Shown here one piece after another: positions 17,560 to 25,014 of a DNA stretch of 56,613 nucleotides; position 1 is the first letter of the stretch; every line of letters starts with the position of its first letter. The stretch is from JBDTGE01 sp050742975. GTDB lineage: Bacteria > Actinomycetota > Actinomycetes > Mycobacteriales > Jatrophihabitantaceae. Both the position numbers and the translations under genes were made by a program. The stretch spans positions 1-56,613 of the forward strand of contig JBOGDQ010000191.1 in NCBI GenBank assembly GCA_050742975.1. Reading direction: 5' to 3'. The notes beneath the pieces are model-generated. The model did no database searches and had not been told where the DNA came from. It saw only the letters and a list, made by a program, of their open reading frames with translations.

Positions 17560-17583
17560 ACCAGTGTGCCAGGTGTTACTGGT
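17560..17583. repeat. Inverted repeat between divergent genes
   Basis: ACCAGT (17560-17565) and ACTGGT (17578-17583) form a 6-bp inverted repeat with a 12-base spacer in the 86-bp gap between the L,D-transpeptidase copy 2 and the monooxygenase-like gene. It could be a regulator site for either gene, but 6 bp can occur by chance. Confidence 0.25.
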
Positions 17584-17642
17584 GTGAAGCTAGAAGTCGG
17601 GCCGTGTCGCGCCGGATCGGACCGGTCTGCCAGGCTGGCGGC

Positions 17643-17930
17643 ATGGTTCTCGAGGTAGCGGACATCAAGATCACTCCCGGTTCGGACGAGGCGTTCCTGG
17701 CCGCCTTCCGCGGCGTGCGGGAGGTGCTGACGTCAACGCCCGGCTGCCGCTCGGCCCGCATGACGCACGGGATCGAGTCGCCGTCCCGGTTCGTCCTGCT
17801 CGTGGAGTGGGACTCGGTGCAGGCGCACGAGCAGAATTTCCGCGGCACGGACCGGTTCACGAACTGGCGGGCGGCCATCGGACCGTTCTTCGACGGACCA
17901 CCGAACGTGGAGCACTTCGCCGACATCTGA
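17643..17930 (+). CDS. Antibiotic biosynthesis monooxygenase (ABM) domain protein
   Basis: A 95-residue single-domain protein of the dimeric alpha-beta-barrel ABM fold: an N-terminal strand (VLEVADIKITPGSDEAFLAA), a helix (FRGVREVLTSTPGCRSARM), a strand (SRFVLLVEWDSVQAHEQNF) and a C-terminal helix with NWRAAIGPFFDGPPNVEHF. Members degrade heme or oxidise polyketide quinols, but many small ones have unknown roles. No neighbouring gene suggests a pathway. ATG 17643 is the only sensible start; the longer open frame upstream is not family-like. Confidence 0.82.
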   Translation: MVLEVADIKITPGSDEAFLAAFRGVREVLTSTPGCRSARMTHGIESPSRFVLLVEWDSVQAHEQNFRGTDRFTNWRAAIGPFFDGPPNVEHFADI

Positions 17931-17934
17931 GCGG

Positions 17935-18330
17935 TCATTCGGACGCGACGGCCTCGACCAGGTTGCCGTCCGGGTCCAGCACGATCGCGTTGAACTCCCC
18001 TGCCCTGAAGATCGGCCAGCGCCGCGGAGCGTCGTGCGAGCGCCCGCCGGCCGCGAGCGCCGACCGGTGGAACGCCTCGACGTCCGCGGGCGAGTCCGCG
18101 CGCAGGGCGAGGTGGACGCCGCGGGTCGGTGCAGCGCCGGCGACCAGCCAGAGCACCGCTACGTCCCCAGTCCCCCACGCCGCGACCTCGAGCTCGGCGC
18201 CGTCCTCCTCCTCGTCGCCGAGCTCGACGACGCGGTGCAGGCCGAGCGCGCCGAGCGCAGCGTCGTAGAACGCCAGACTCAGCGCGAAGTCGGACGCACT
18301 GACAGTGACGTGATCGAGCCGCGCCCTCAC
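17935..18330 (-). CDS. VOC-family (glyoxalase-like) protein
   Basis: A 131-residue single VOC domain protein. The first beta-alpha unit is VRARLDHVTVSASDFALSLA with FYDAALGALGLHR, and the second is GVHLALRADSPADVEAFHRS followed by FNAIVLDPDGNLVEAVASE, where the final Glu is the usual metal ligand position. The GTG start at 18330 overlaps the stop of tenA by 4 bp, so it is translated together with the thiaminase-like gene. A thiamine link is possible but not shown; the ligand is unknown. Confidence 0.82.
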   Translation of the reverse strand: MRARLDHVTVSASDFALSLAFYDAALGALGLHRVVELGDEEEDGAELEVAAWGTGDVAVLWLVAGAAPTRGVHLALRADSPADVEAFHRSALAAGGRSHDAPRRWPIFRAGEFNAIVLDPDGNLVEAVASE

Positions 18331-18995
18331 ACCGGCCACGCCTCGCGCCGCCACGCGGCGTCCCAGAACATCCACTCGTACCGGGACGTCGTCGCGTAGT
18401 GCCGCGCGGCCCGGGCGTCCTCGTCATGGGGCAGTTGCGCACCCGCCCGGTCGGCGACGGCCAGAACCTCTGCCACCGTCGTGGCGAACGCATCGCCCGC
18501 GTAGGTGTCGATCCACCGCTGGTACCGGGCGTCCGGCGAGCCCTGCTGCACCAGCGTGGCGCCGACCCGCTGGTAGATCCAGTAACACGGCAGTACCGCG
18601 GCCACCCCCTCGGCGAACGTCCCGCCGTGGACCGTGGCGAGCAGGTAACTGGTGTAGGCGGTGGTGGTCGGGGACGGCGGTACCGAGTGCAGCGCGGACG
18701 GATCGAGCCCGAGCTGCGGCAGCAGCGTTCCGTGCAGCGCGACCTCGACCTCGAACGTCTCGGCCGCGTGCCGGGCGAACAGCGCGGTCTCGGCGTGCGT
18801 CGGCGCCTTGGCTCCGACGACGGCGAGGGCGCGCGCGTAGTCGTGCAGGTAGTGCGCGTCCTGCGCGACGTAGTACGCGAAGCACGCCGGCTCCAGCGTG
18901 CCGCTCGTCAGGCCGCGCAGGAACGGGTGATCGAGGATGGCGCGGTAGGTCGGCTCGGCCCGCGACCACAGCCGCTCGGTCCAGCTCTGGCTCAC
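18327..18995 (-). CDS. tenA: TenA/thiaminase-II family aminopyrimidine hydrolase
   Basis: Salvages HMP, the pyrimidine half of thiamine, by hydrolysing breakdown products such as aminomethyl-HMP. The 222-residue protein has the TenA landmarks: FAYYVAQDAHYLHDYARALA with the conserved Asp at 46, VLPCYWIYQRVG with the catalytic Cys at 137, and a C-terminal Glu region (YEWMFWDAAWRREAWPV). A GGAGGAG ribosome binding site sits just upstream of GTG 18995. It is divergent from thiD by 50 bp and overlaps a VOC gene downstream. Together with thiD this gives a salvage route that does not need thiC. Confidence 0.92.
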   Translation of the reverse strand: MSQSWTERLWSRAEPTYRAILDHPFLRGLTSGTLEPACFAYYVAQDAHYLHDYARALAVVGAKAPTHAETALFARHAAETFEVEVALHGTLLPQLGLDPSALHSVPPSPTTTAYTSYLLATVHGGTFAEGVAAVLPCYWIYQRVGATLVQQGSPDARYQRWIDTYAGDAFATTVAEVLAVADRAGAQLPHDEDARAARHYATTSRYEWMFWDAAWRREAWPV

Positions 18996-19045
18996 TCGCT
19001 CTCCTCCGTCGTCGGGGCTCCAGGCACGTTCGCAATACTGTCGCG

Positions 19046-19864
19046 GTGACGCTACCGGCCGACCAGACGCCACCGACCGCCCTGACCATCGCCGGCTCGG
19101 ACTCCGGCGGCGGCGCCGGCATGCAGGCCGATCTGAAGACGTTCCTGTCCTGCCACGTGCACGGGATGTCCGCGATCACCGCCGTGACCGTGCAGAACTC
19201 GCTGGGCGTCACCGGCTTCTACGAACTGCCGCCGAACGCCGTCGCCGAGCAGATCGAGTCGGTGGCGACGGACATCGGGGTGGGCGCGGCCAAGACCGGC
19301 ATGCTCGCCTCGGCCGCGATCATGGACGCAGTGGCGACGACGATCCAGCGGCTGGGCATCACCGCATTCGTCGTCGATCCGGTCGCCGCGTCGCAACACG
19401 GCGACCCGCTGCTGCGACCGGACGCGCTCGCCGCCCTGCGTGAGGTGATCATCCCGCTCGCCACACTCATCACGCCCAACCTCGGCGAGGTGAAGCTGCT
19501 GACTGGGATCGAGGTGCACGTCCGGGCCGACATGGACGAGGCGGCCCGCGCGCTGCACGCGCTCGGGCCGACGTGGGTACTGGTCAAGGGCGGTCATCTT
19601 GCCGACGGCGACGCGGTGGACGTCCTGTTCGACGGCACCGAGTTCAGCGAGTTCAGCGCGCCGCGACACGAGACGATGCACACCCACGGCTCGGGCGACA
19701 CGCTCGCCGCCGCGATCACCGCCGGGCTGGCCCGCGGTCTGGACGTCCCGGCCGCGGTGGCGCTGGGCAAGCGGTTCATCACCGGGGCGGTCGCCGGCTC
19801 GTTCCCGCTCGGTGCCGGGCTCGGGCCGGTAGGTCATTTCTGGCGCATCCGCGACTGGCCGTGA
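19046..19864 (+). CDS. thiD: Hydroxymethylpyrimidine (phosphate) kinase
   Basis: Phosphorylates HMP to HMP-P and HMP-PP for thiamine synthesis. The 272-residue ribokinase-fold protein has the substrate motif ALTIAGSDSGGGAGMQADLK, DPVAASQHGDPLL, the NLGEVKLLTG segment and the anion-hole motif HTHGSGDTLAAAI. The motif has GSGDT instead of the common GTGCT, placing an Asp where many ThiD enzymes have Cys. There is no fused ThiE or TenA domain. The GTG start at 19046 lies 50 bp from the divergent tenA. Position and motifs make the call firm. Confidence 0.93.
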   Translation: MTLPADQTPPTALTIAGSDSGGGAGMQADLKTFLSCHVHGMSAITAVTVQNSLGVTGFYELPPNAVAEQIESVATDIGVGAAKTGMLASAAIMDAVATTIQRLGITAFVVDPVAASQHGDPLLRPDALAALREVIIPLATLITPNLGEVKLLTGIEVHVRADMDEAARALHALGPTWVLVKGGHLADGDAVDVLFDGTEFSEFSAPRHETMHTHGSGDTLAAAITAGLARGLDVPAAVALGKRFITGAVAGSFPLGAGLGPVGHFWRIRDWP

Positions 19865-19902
19865 CCACGCTGGATGCACCGACCGCGCGAGTGCCCCCGA
19901 AC

Positions 19903-20547
19903 TCAGCGCGGCCCGACTCCTCGTAGCCGCGCGGCGATGGCGGCGGCGGCCGCACCGGGGTCTTCGGCCTCGGTGATCGCGCGGACCACGACCACTCGGC
20001 GGGCACCGGCGGCGATCACCTCGTCAAGGCGCTGCATGTTCTCGATGCCGCCGATCGCGAACCAGGGTCGGCCGTCCTGATTCGCGGCGACGTGTTCGAG
20101 GAGGGAGATGCCGGCGGCCGGCCTCCCGGGCTTGGTCGGCGTCGTCCACGTCGGCCCCGCGCAGTAGTACCCGACGCCCATCTCGGTTCGCGCCGCGTCG
20201 GCCTGCGCGGGCGAGTGCGTCGAGCGGCCGATGACCACGTCTGGGCCGACGATCTCGCGCGCGATCGATACCGGGAGGTCGTCCTGGCCGAGGTGCAGCA
20301 CCGGCGCTCGGATCGCGCGCGCGATGTCGGCGCGGTCGTTCACCGCGAACAGCCTGCCGTGACGCTGCGCAGCCACGGCAAGGATCTCGAGCAGCCGGAT
20401 CTCCTCGGCCGCCTCGAAACCCTTCTCGCGCAACTGCACGATGTCGACCCCGTTCGCCAGCACTGCGTCCAGGAACTCGGCCAGGTCGCCGGTGCGCGAG
20501 CGCGAGTCGGTGCACAGGTACAGGCGGGCGTCGGCGAGGTCGGGCAC
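19903..20547 (-). CDS. thiE: Thiamine-phosphate synthase
   Basis: Joins HMP-PP and thiazole phosphate to form thiamine phosphate. The 214-residue TIM barrel has IVQLREKGFEAAEEIRLLE, the nucleotide-binding FAVNDRADIARAI, HLGQDDLPVSIARE, IGRSTHSPAQADAA, and the thiazole-side loop YCAGPTWTTPTKPG. The C-terminal phosphate site is WFAIGGIENMQRLDEVIAAG. The start chosen is GTG 20547, giving the usual start of the first strand (DARLYLCTD). It is transcribed divergently from thiO, whose TPP riboswitch starts about 25 bp away; no riboswitch is seen on the thiE side. Confidence 0.94.
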   Translation of the reverse strand: MPDLADARLYLCTDSRSRTGDLAEFLDAVLANGVDIVQLREKGFEAAEEIRLLEILAVAAQRHGRLFAVNDRADIARAIRAPVLHLGQDDLPVSIAREIVGPDVVIGRSTHSPAQADAARTEMGVGYYCAGPTWTTPTKPGRPAAGISLLEHVAANQDGRPWFAIGGIENMQRLDEVIAAGARRVVVVRAITEAEDPGAAAAAIAARLRGVGPR

Positions 20548-20570
20548 CGCACGAGCGTAATGTGGATCGC

Positions 20571-20646
20571 GCACGGGAGCCCGAGAGGGCTGAGAGGGCA
20601 GCAGCCGACCGTCGAACCTGATCCGGGTAATGCCGGCGCGAGGGAG
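20571..20646 (+). ncRNA. TPP riboswitch (THI element) upstream of thiO
   Basis: A TPP-sensing leader RNA. It contains GGGAGCCCGAGAGGGCTGAG with AGGGCAG, then the core GAACCTGATCCGGGTAATGCC and GGCGCGAGGGAG; these are the hallmark CUGAGA and CUGAUCYGGRUAAUGCC segments. The 3-prime strand ends 1 base before the thiO ATG at 20648, so the purine-rich GAGGGAG both closes the aptamer and can act as the Shine-Dalgarno. TPP binding would therefore hide the ribosome binding site, which suggests translational control. Limits are approximate by a few bases. Confidence 0.93.
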
Positions 20647-20647
20647 C

Positions 20648-21790
20648 ATGGGTACCAAGTCATCGGACGTGATCGTCCTGGGGGCAGGCGCGATCGGCAC
20701 CGCCGTCGCCTGGCGCTGCGCCCAGCGCGGACTGCGCGTCACGCTGGTCGATCCGCAGCCCGAGCGCGGTGCGTGGCAGACGGCCGCGGGCATGCTCGCG
20801 CCGGTCACCGAGCTGCACTACGCCGAATCCGCGCTGCTGCGGCTGAACCTGGACTCGCTCGCCCGCTATCCGAGCTTCGCCGCCGAGGTCACCGAGGTGA
20901 GTGGCCGGCCGACCGGGTTCCGCGAGTGCGGCACGGTGTCGGTCGCGTGGGACGGCGCGGACCTAGCCGGGCTCCGCGACCTGCACGAGTTCGGCCGAAG
21001 CCTGGGCCTGGCCTCGCGCATGCTGACCGGACGCGAGCTGCACCAGCTCGAACCTGCCCTCGCCTCCGGGCTGCCCGGCGCGCTGCTGGCCGAGGACGAT
21101 CACCAGATCGATCCGCGGCTGCTGCACGCGGCGCTGCTCGCAGCCTGCTCGGGCGCGGGCGTCGCGGTGCGCGCAGGCGAGGCGCGGGTGGACGTCGTCG
21201 GCAACCGCGCGACCGGCGTCAGCCTTGCCGACGACAGCGCGCTCACCGCGGGCTGCGTCGTGCTCGCCGCCGGCGCCTGGTCGTCGCGGGTCGGCGGAGT
21301 GCCAACCGCCGCCGTGCCCGGCGTCCGACCCGTCAAGGGCCAGACACTGCGGCTGCGCCTGCCCGGACCGCCGCGCCTGACCCACGTCGTCCGCGGCACG
21401 GTCAAGGGCTCGCCCGTCTACGTCGTCCCCCGGCAGGACGGCGAGTACGTGGTCGGCGCATCGGCCGAGGAGGTCGGGTTCGATCTGCAGCCCCGTGCTG
21501 GTGCGGTGTACGAGCTGCTGCGTGACGCGCAGTCCGTGGTGCCCGAACTCGGTGAGGCGGTGCTCGTGGAGGTGAGTACGGGGCTGCGACCCGGGTCCCC
21601 CGACAACGCGCCGCTCGTCGGACCGTCCGGTGTCGACGGGCTGATCCACGCGACGGGGCACTATCGCAACGGCATCCTGCTGACACCCGTCACCGCGGAC
21701 GGGGTCGCGGACCTGATCACCACCGGTGCCCTTCCGAACGTTCTCGCGCCGTTCACGCCGGCCCGCTTCCGGCAGGCCGTCAGCGCATGA
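20648..21790 (+). CDS. thiO: Glycine oxidase ThiO
   Basis: Oxidises glycine to dehydroglycine, the imine needed for the thiazole ring. The 380-residue FAD enzyme begins with DVIVLGAGAIGTAVAWRCAQ and has QTAAGMLAPVTELHYAESAL, typical of the amino-acid-oxidase family, plus GCVVLAAGAWSSRVGG and a C-terminal FAD contact at IHATGHYRNGILLTPVTADG. Start ATG 20648 directly follows the TPP riboswitch. An ATG inside the riboswitch core (20630) is in frame but belongs to the aptamer, and GTG 20669 is another possible start. thiS overlaps its end by ATGA, and thiG follows. Confidence 0.93.
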   Translation: MGTKSSDVIVLGAGAIGTAVAWRCAQRGLRVTLVDPQPERGAWQTAAGMLAPVTELHYAESALLRLNLDSLARYPSFAAEVTEVSGRPTGFRECGTVSVAWDGADLAGLRDLHEFGRSLGLASRMLTGRELHQLEPALASGLPGALLAEDDHQIDPRLLHAALLAACSGAGVAVRAGEARVDVVGNRATGVSLADDSALTAGCVVLAAGAWSSRVGGVPTAAVPGVRPVKGQTLRLRLPGPPRLTHVVRGTVKGSPVYVVPRQDGEYVVGASAEEVGFDLQPRAGAVYELLRDAQSVVPELGEAVLVEVSTGLRPGSPDNAPLVGPSGVDGLIHATGHYRNGILLTPVTADGVADLITTGALPNVLAPFTPARFRQAVSA

Positions 21791-21987
21791 ACGTCGAGCT
21801 GAACGGGTCACCGCGCGAAGTCGTCGACGGGACCACGCTGGCCGAGCTGATCGAGTCGCTCACCGGCTCGACCCGCGGCTCCGCAGCGGCCGTCGACGGC
21901 GAGGTCGTGCCACGCAGCACTTGGGCCGGCTACGCGCTGCGCGAGGGCCAGCGCGTCGAGCTGATCACCGCAGTGCAGGGAGGTTGA
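21787..21987 (+). CDS. thiS: Sulfur carrier protein ThiS
   Basis: A 66-residue ubiquitin-like protein ending in the diagnostic Gly-Gly (ITAVQGG). The C-terminus is adenylated and loaded with sulfur that ThiG uses to build thiazole. The beta-grasp pattern is visible in MNVELNGSPREVVDGTTLAE and WAGYALREGQRVELI. The ATG overlaps the thiO stop (ATGA), so the two are translationally coupled. No thiF-like activating enzyme is in the window; a general MoeB-like protein elsewhere may serve (inference). Confidence 0.93.
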   Translation: MNVELNGSPREVVDGTTLAELIESLTGSTRGSAAAVDGEVVPRSTWAGYALREGQRVELITAVQGG

Positions 21988-22023
21988 GCCAGACATGACC
22001 GAGCGACGCATGCGGAGCGAGAA

Positions 22024-22797
22024 ATGACCGACGATCCGTTCGTCATCGCGGGCGAGGAGTTCGCGTCCCGGCTGATCATGGGCACCGGCGGCGCCCCAAG
22101 CCTGGAGGTCATCGACGCGGCGCTGGTCGCATCGCAGACCTCGATGTGCACCGTCGCGATGCGCAGGGTCGATCCGGGAACCGCCGGCTCGATCCTGGAC
22201 GTCATCGACCGCCGGGGCATCCGCGTCCTGCCCAACACTGCCGGTTGCCGCACCGCACGCGAGGCCGTCCGCACCGCCGAGCTCGCGCGCGAGGCCCTGG
22301 AGACGCACTGGGTGAAGCTCGAGGTCGTCGCCGACGAGCGCACGCTGCTGCCCGATCCGATCGAGCTGCTCGACGCTGCGCAGACGCTGGTCGGCCTGGG
22401 CTTCACCGTGCTGCCCTACACGAACGACGACCCGGTGCTGGCCCGCCGGCTGCAGCAGGCCGGCTGCGCAGCGGTCATGCCGCTGGGCTCGCCGATCGGT
22501 ACCGGCCTCGGCATCCGGAACCCGCACAACATCGAGCTGATCGTCAGCGAGGCACGCGTTCCGGTCATCCTCGACGCGGGCATCGGGACGGCGTCCGACG
22601 CCGCGCTGGCGATGGAGCTCGGCTGCGCCGGAGTGCTGCTGGCGTCTGCGGTGACGCGCGCACAGGACCCGGCAACCATGGCGGCCGCGATGGCCGCGGC
22701 TGTCAGCGCGGGACGGCTGGCCCTGCTGGCCGGGCGCATCCCGCGCCGCCATCACGCGCAGGCGTCCTCCCCACCGGAGGGCATGGCAGTTCTGTAA
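22024..22797 (+). CDS. thiG: Thiazole synthase ThiG
   Basis: Forms the thiazole phosphate of thiamine from deoxyxylulose 5-phosphate, dehydroglycine and ThiS thiocarboxylate. The 257-residue TIM barrel carries SRLIMGTGGAPSLEVI, the NTAGCRTAREAVRTAELARE segment, the Schiff-base lysine in HWVKLEVVADE (K98) and the phosphate-binding PLGSPIGTGLGIRNPHNIEL and VILDAGIGTASDAALAME. ATG 22024 lies 36 bp after thiS with a GAGCGAGAA stretch upstream. It ends the thiOSG operon, and a second TPP element follows directly. Confidence 0.95.
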   Translation: MTDDPFVIAGEEFASRLIMGTGGAPSLEVIDAALVASQTSMCTVAMRRVDPGTAGSILDVIDRRGIRVLPNTAGCRTAREAVRTAELAREALETHWVKLEVVADERTLLPDPIELLDAAQTLVGLGFTVLPYTNDDPVLARRLQQAGCAAVMPLGSPIGTGLGIRNPHNIELIVSEARVPVILDAGIGTASDAALAMELGCAGVLLASAVTRAQDPATMAAAMAAAVSAGRLALLAGRIPRRHHAQASSPPEGMAVL

Positions 22798-22806
22798 CCG
22801 ACCAAC

Positions 22807-22882
22807 CGCGGGAGCTCGCGAGGGCTGAGAGGGCAGTACCGCTGCCGACCGCCGGACCAGCCGGGTAATGCCGGCGCAGGGA
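22807..22882 (+). ncRNA. TPP riboswitch upstream of the NCS1 permease, variant core
   Basis: A second THI element between thiG and the permease. GGGAGCTCGCGAGGGCTGAG with AGGGCAG, and the distal GGGTAATGCCGGCGCAGGGAG, are typical. However, the central ACCTGATCCGGG of the first element reads ACCAGCCGGG, two bases shorter across the joint that helps hold the pyrophosphate. The AGGGAG at the 3-prime end lies 8 bases before the ATG and looks like the ribosome binding site. It is clearly a member of the family by descent; whether it still binds TPP is uncertain. Confidence 0.82.
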
Positions 22883-22888
22883 GAGCAG

Positions 22889-24253
22889 ATGACGACGACG
22901 AAGGACCGCGATCAGACGGCACCGCCGAGCGAGGTCGGCCGCACCCTCGCCGATCCCAACCCGCGCAACCTAGGCGGCCTGGACGCCGCGGCGCTCTGGG
23001 GCAACCTCGGGGTGAGCCTGCTCGGGTTCACCGGCGCGATCTTCGTGCTGGTGCCGACGGGTCGTGCGCCGATGTCGCTGGCCGCCGCCTTCACCGCCCT
23101 GCTCGTCGGCACCGTGCTGGGGACGGCCGGCGTCGCGGCGGCCGGGGTGCCCGGCTCGCACACCGGCTCGCCGTCGATGGTGCTGCTGCGCGGCCTGTTC
23201 GGAACCCGGCCGTCGTACCTGCCGACCGCGCTGAACGTTGTGCAGCTGATCGGCTGGACCACGTTCGAGCTGGTGACGATCGGGACGGCGATGCACCAGA
23301 TCGCCGGTGACGTGCCGCGCTGGGGCTACGTGCTGGCGGGCGGCGTCATCACCACCGCGCTGGCGCTGCGCCCGCTCGGCTGGATCAGGGTGCTGCGCAA
23401 GTACGTGACCGTCGCGGTGCTGATCGCGCTGGTCTACCTGTTCGTGCAGTTGCTGCGCCACCCGCTGCCGGCCTTCGGGACGGGAACGTGGAGCGGGTTC
23501 TGGATCGCCGTCGACACGGTCATCGGCGTCGCGGTGTCGTGGGTGCCGCTCGTGTCGGACTACTCGCGGCACGCCCGCTCGGCGCGCGGGACGTTCGCCG
23601 GGACATTCCTCGGCTACTCGCTAACCCAGGTCGCCTGCTATGCACTCGGCCTGATCGCGCTGGTGAGCGTCGCGGGAAGCGATCCGGACAAGATCTTCGG
23701 CTCGTTCATGGCGGTGCCGCTGGGGACGGTCGCGTTCGGGGTGCTGGCCGTCCGGGAGCTGGACCAGTCGTTCGCAGACACCTACTCGACCGCCGTCTCG
23801 CTGCAGAACTTCCGGCCCAGGTGGGACCGCCGGGCGCTCGCGCTCGCCGTCGGCACGGTGGCAACGGTGTGCGCGCTCGCGCTGAACATCAACGACTACG
23901 AGACCTTCCTCATCCTGATCGGCTCGGTGTTCGTGCCACTGCTCGGCGTGCTCGTCGTGGACTACTTCGTGATCTCCCGACGGCAGTGGGATCTTGGCGA
24001 GAACGTTCGCCCACGGTGGTCGACGCTGATCCCGTGGGCGCTCGGCTTCTGCGCCTACCAGCTCGTCAACCCGGGCTCCATCGACTGGTGGACGCGCGCC
24101 TGGGCGCACATCCAGTCGTGGCTGCACTTCACGCCGCCGTCGTGGATGAGCGCCTCGCTGACCTCGTTCGTCGTCGCCGCACTTGTGACCCTGGTGGCCG
24201 GAACGCTGCGCCTGCCGATCACGCGGCACCGAGAAAGGAAGATCGAGGGCTGA
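22889..24253 (+). CDS. NCS1-family permease, probable HMP or thiamine-precursor importer
   Basis: A 454-residue membrane protein of the cytosine/purine/allantoin permease family. About 12 hydrophobic segments are visible, beginning with ALWGNLGVSLLGFTGAIFVL and including ALLVGTVLGTAGVAAAGVPG, the NCS1 signature around GSHTGSPSMVLLRGLFGTRP, and FLILIGSVFVPLLGVLVVDY. Substrates of NCS1 proteins are nucleobases and related pyrimidines; the TPP riboswitch in front points to HMP or another thiamine precursor (CytX-like), which is inference. ATG 22889 is chosen over an in-frame ATG inside the riboswitch at 22868. Confidence 0.88.
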   Translation: MTTTKDRDQTAPPSEVGRTLADPNPRNLGGLDAAALWGNLGVSLLGFTGAIFVLVPTGRAPMSLAAAFTALLVGTVLGTAGVAAAGVPGSHTGSPSMVLLRGLFGTRPSYLPTALNVVQLIGWTTFELVTIGTAMHQIAGDVPRWGYVLAGGVITTALALRPLGWIRVLRKYVTVAVLIALVYLFVQLLRHPLPAFGTGTWSGFWIAVDTVIGVAVSWVPLVSDYSRHARSARGTFAGTFLGYSLTQVACYALGLIALVSVAGSDPDKIFGSFMAVPLGTVAFGVLAVRELDQSFADTYSTAVSLQNFRPRWDRRALALAVGTVATVCALALNINDYETFLILIGSVFVPLLGVLVVDYFVISRRQWDLGENVRPRWSTLIPWALGFCAYQLVNPGSIDWWTRAWAHIQSWLHFTPPSWMSASLTSFVVAALVTLVAGTLRLPITRHRERKIEG

Positions 24254-24256
24254 GCG

Positions 24257-24982
24257 CTAGCGCCGGAACGTCAACTGCTGCGCGGTGAGGGTGAACGACA
24301 CGCCGTGCTGGTTCGCCGACAGGGACCGGACGGTGAGCCGGTACGGCAGGTTGTCCAGCGGGATCGGAGCGCCGAACACGCCAGCGAGAGCGGACGACAC
24401 GGCCGGCGGCACGTCGGCGCCCGAGACCGCGACGTGCGGGTCGGCGAACTCGAGTGCGTTACCGGCCAGCCTCGGCGTCGCGGTGACCGCACCGCCCACG
24501 CTCTGGCCGCCGACGGTCACGGACGCGCTGGCCCTGACCCGTCCCGCTCCGGCGTAGGTCAGCCTGGTCCCCAGCGCCTGGGACAGGTCCTGGTAGCTCA
24601 TCCGGGCGTCGGCGGTGCCCGAGCCGGCGGTGCCACTCCTGAAGTCGCGCGCGACGTGCACGTCGTGCAGCGTGACCAACAGGTGGGCCAGCTTCACCGT
24701 CCGCCTGGACCGCCCCACGGTGAGGTCGTCGTCGCTGAGCTCGATCTTGTCGTAGTGCCCGCTCGCCAACTGGGTCAGGAACGGGAAGCCGTCGATGCTG
24801 ACGCTCGGTTTGTTGGCCAGGTGCTGCGAGCTCTGCACCGTCTGGGCGACGGCGGCCTCGGCCACCGCGACGCTGATCCGGTCGGCGGCGACGAGCAGGC
24901 CGACCAGGACGAGCACGGTGATCGCGAGGCGAAGTGGCCAGCGCCTTCGTCGTCGTCGTGCGGCAGGTGCGTAGGCAGTCAT
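24257..24982 (-). CDS. DUF2993 (LmeA-like) exported protein
   Basis: A 241-residue protein with an Arg-rich start, one N-terminal hydrophobic anchor (about residues 17-37, WPLRLAITVLVLVGLLVAAD) and a DUF2993 domain. Typical features are KPSVSIDGFPFLTQLASGHY, VKLAHLLVTLHDVHVARDF, and a C-terminal PLDNLPYRLTVRSLSANQHG. In mycobacteria the family member LmeA binds phospholipid in the periplasm and is needed for lipomannan maturation, so a lipid-binding envelope role is likely. It is convergent with the permease gene, with only 3 bp between them. Confidence 0.85.
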   Translation of the reverse strand: MTAYAPAARRRRRRWPLRLAITVLVLVGLLVAADRISVAVAEAAVAQTVQSSQHLANKPSVSIDGFPFLTQLASGHYDKIELSDDDLTVGRSRRTVKLAHLLVTLHDVHVARDFRSGTAGSGTADARMSYQDLSQALGTRLTYAGAGRVRASASVTVGGQSVGGAVTATPRLAGNALEFADPHVAVSGADVPPAVSSALAGVFGAPIPLDNLPYRLTVRSLSANQHGVSFTLTAQQLTFRR

Positions 24983-25014
24983 CGCTCGATACTTGCATCC
25001 GGCAGACTCGCCGC

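Noticed and set aside
15472..17658. A 728-codon open frame on the plus strand
   Set aside because: Antisense to both L,D-transpeptidase genes. It even shows an internal repeat (QREAAHRRRRDELAHR), which merely mirrors the duplication on the other strand.
20630..20650. ATG inside the first TPP riboswitch as the thiO start
   Set aside because: This ATG is part of the conserved GGTAATGCC of the aptamer; the ATG at 20648 behind the GAGGGAG is the plausible start.
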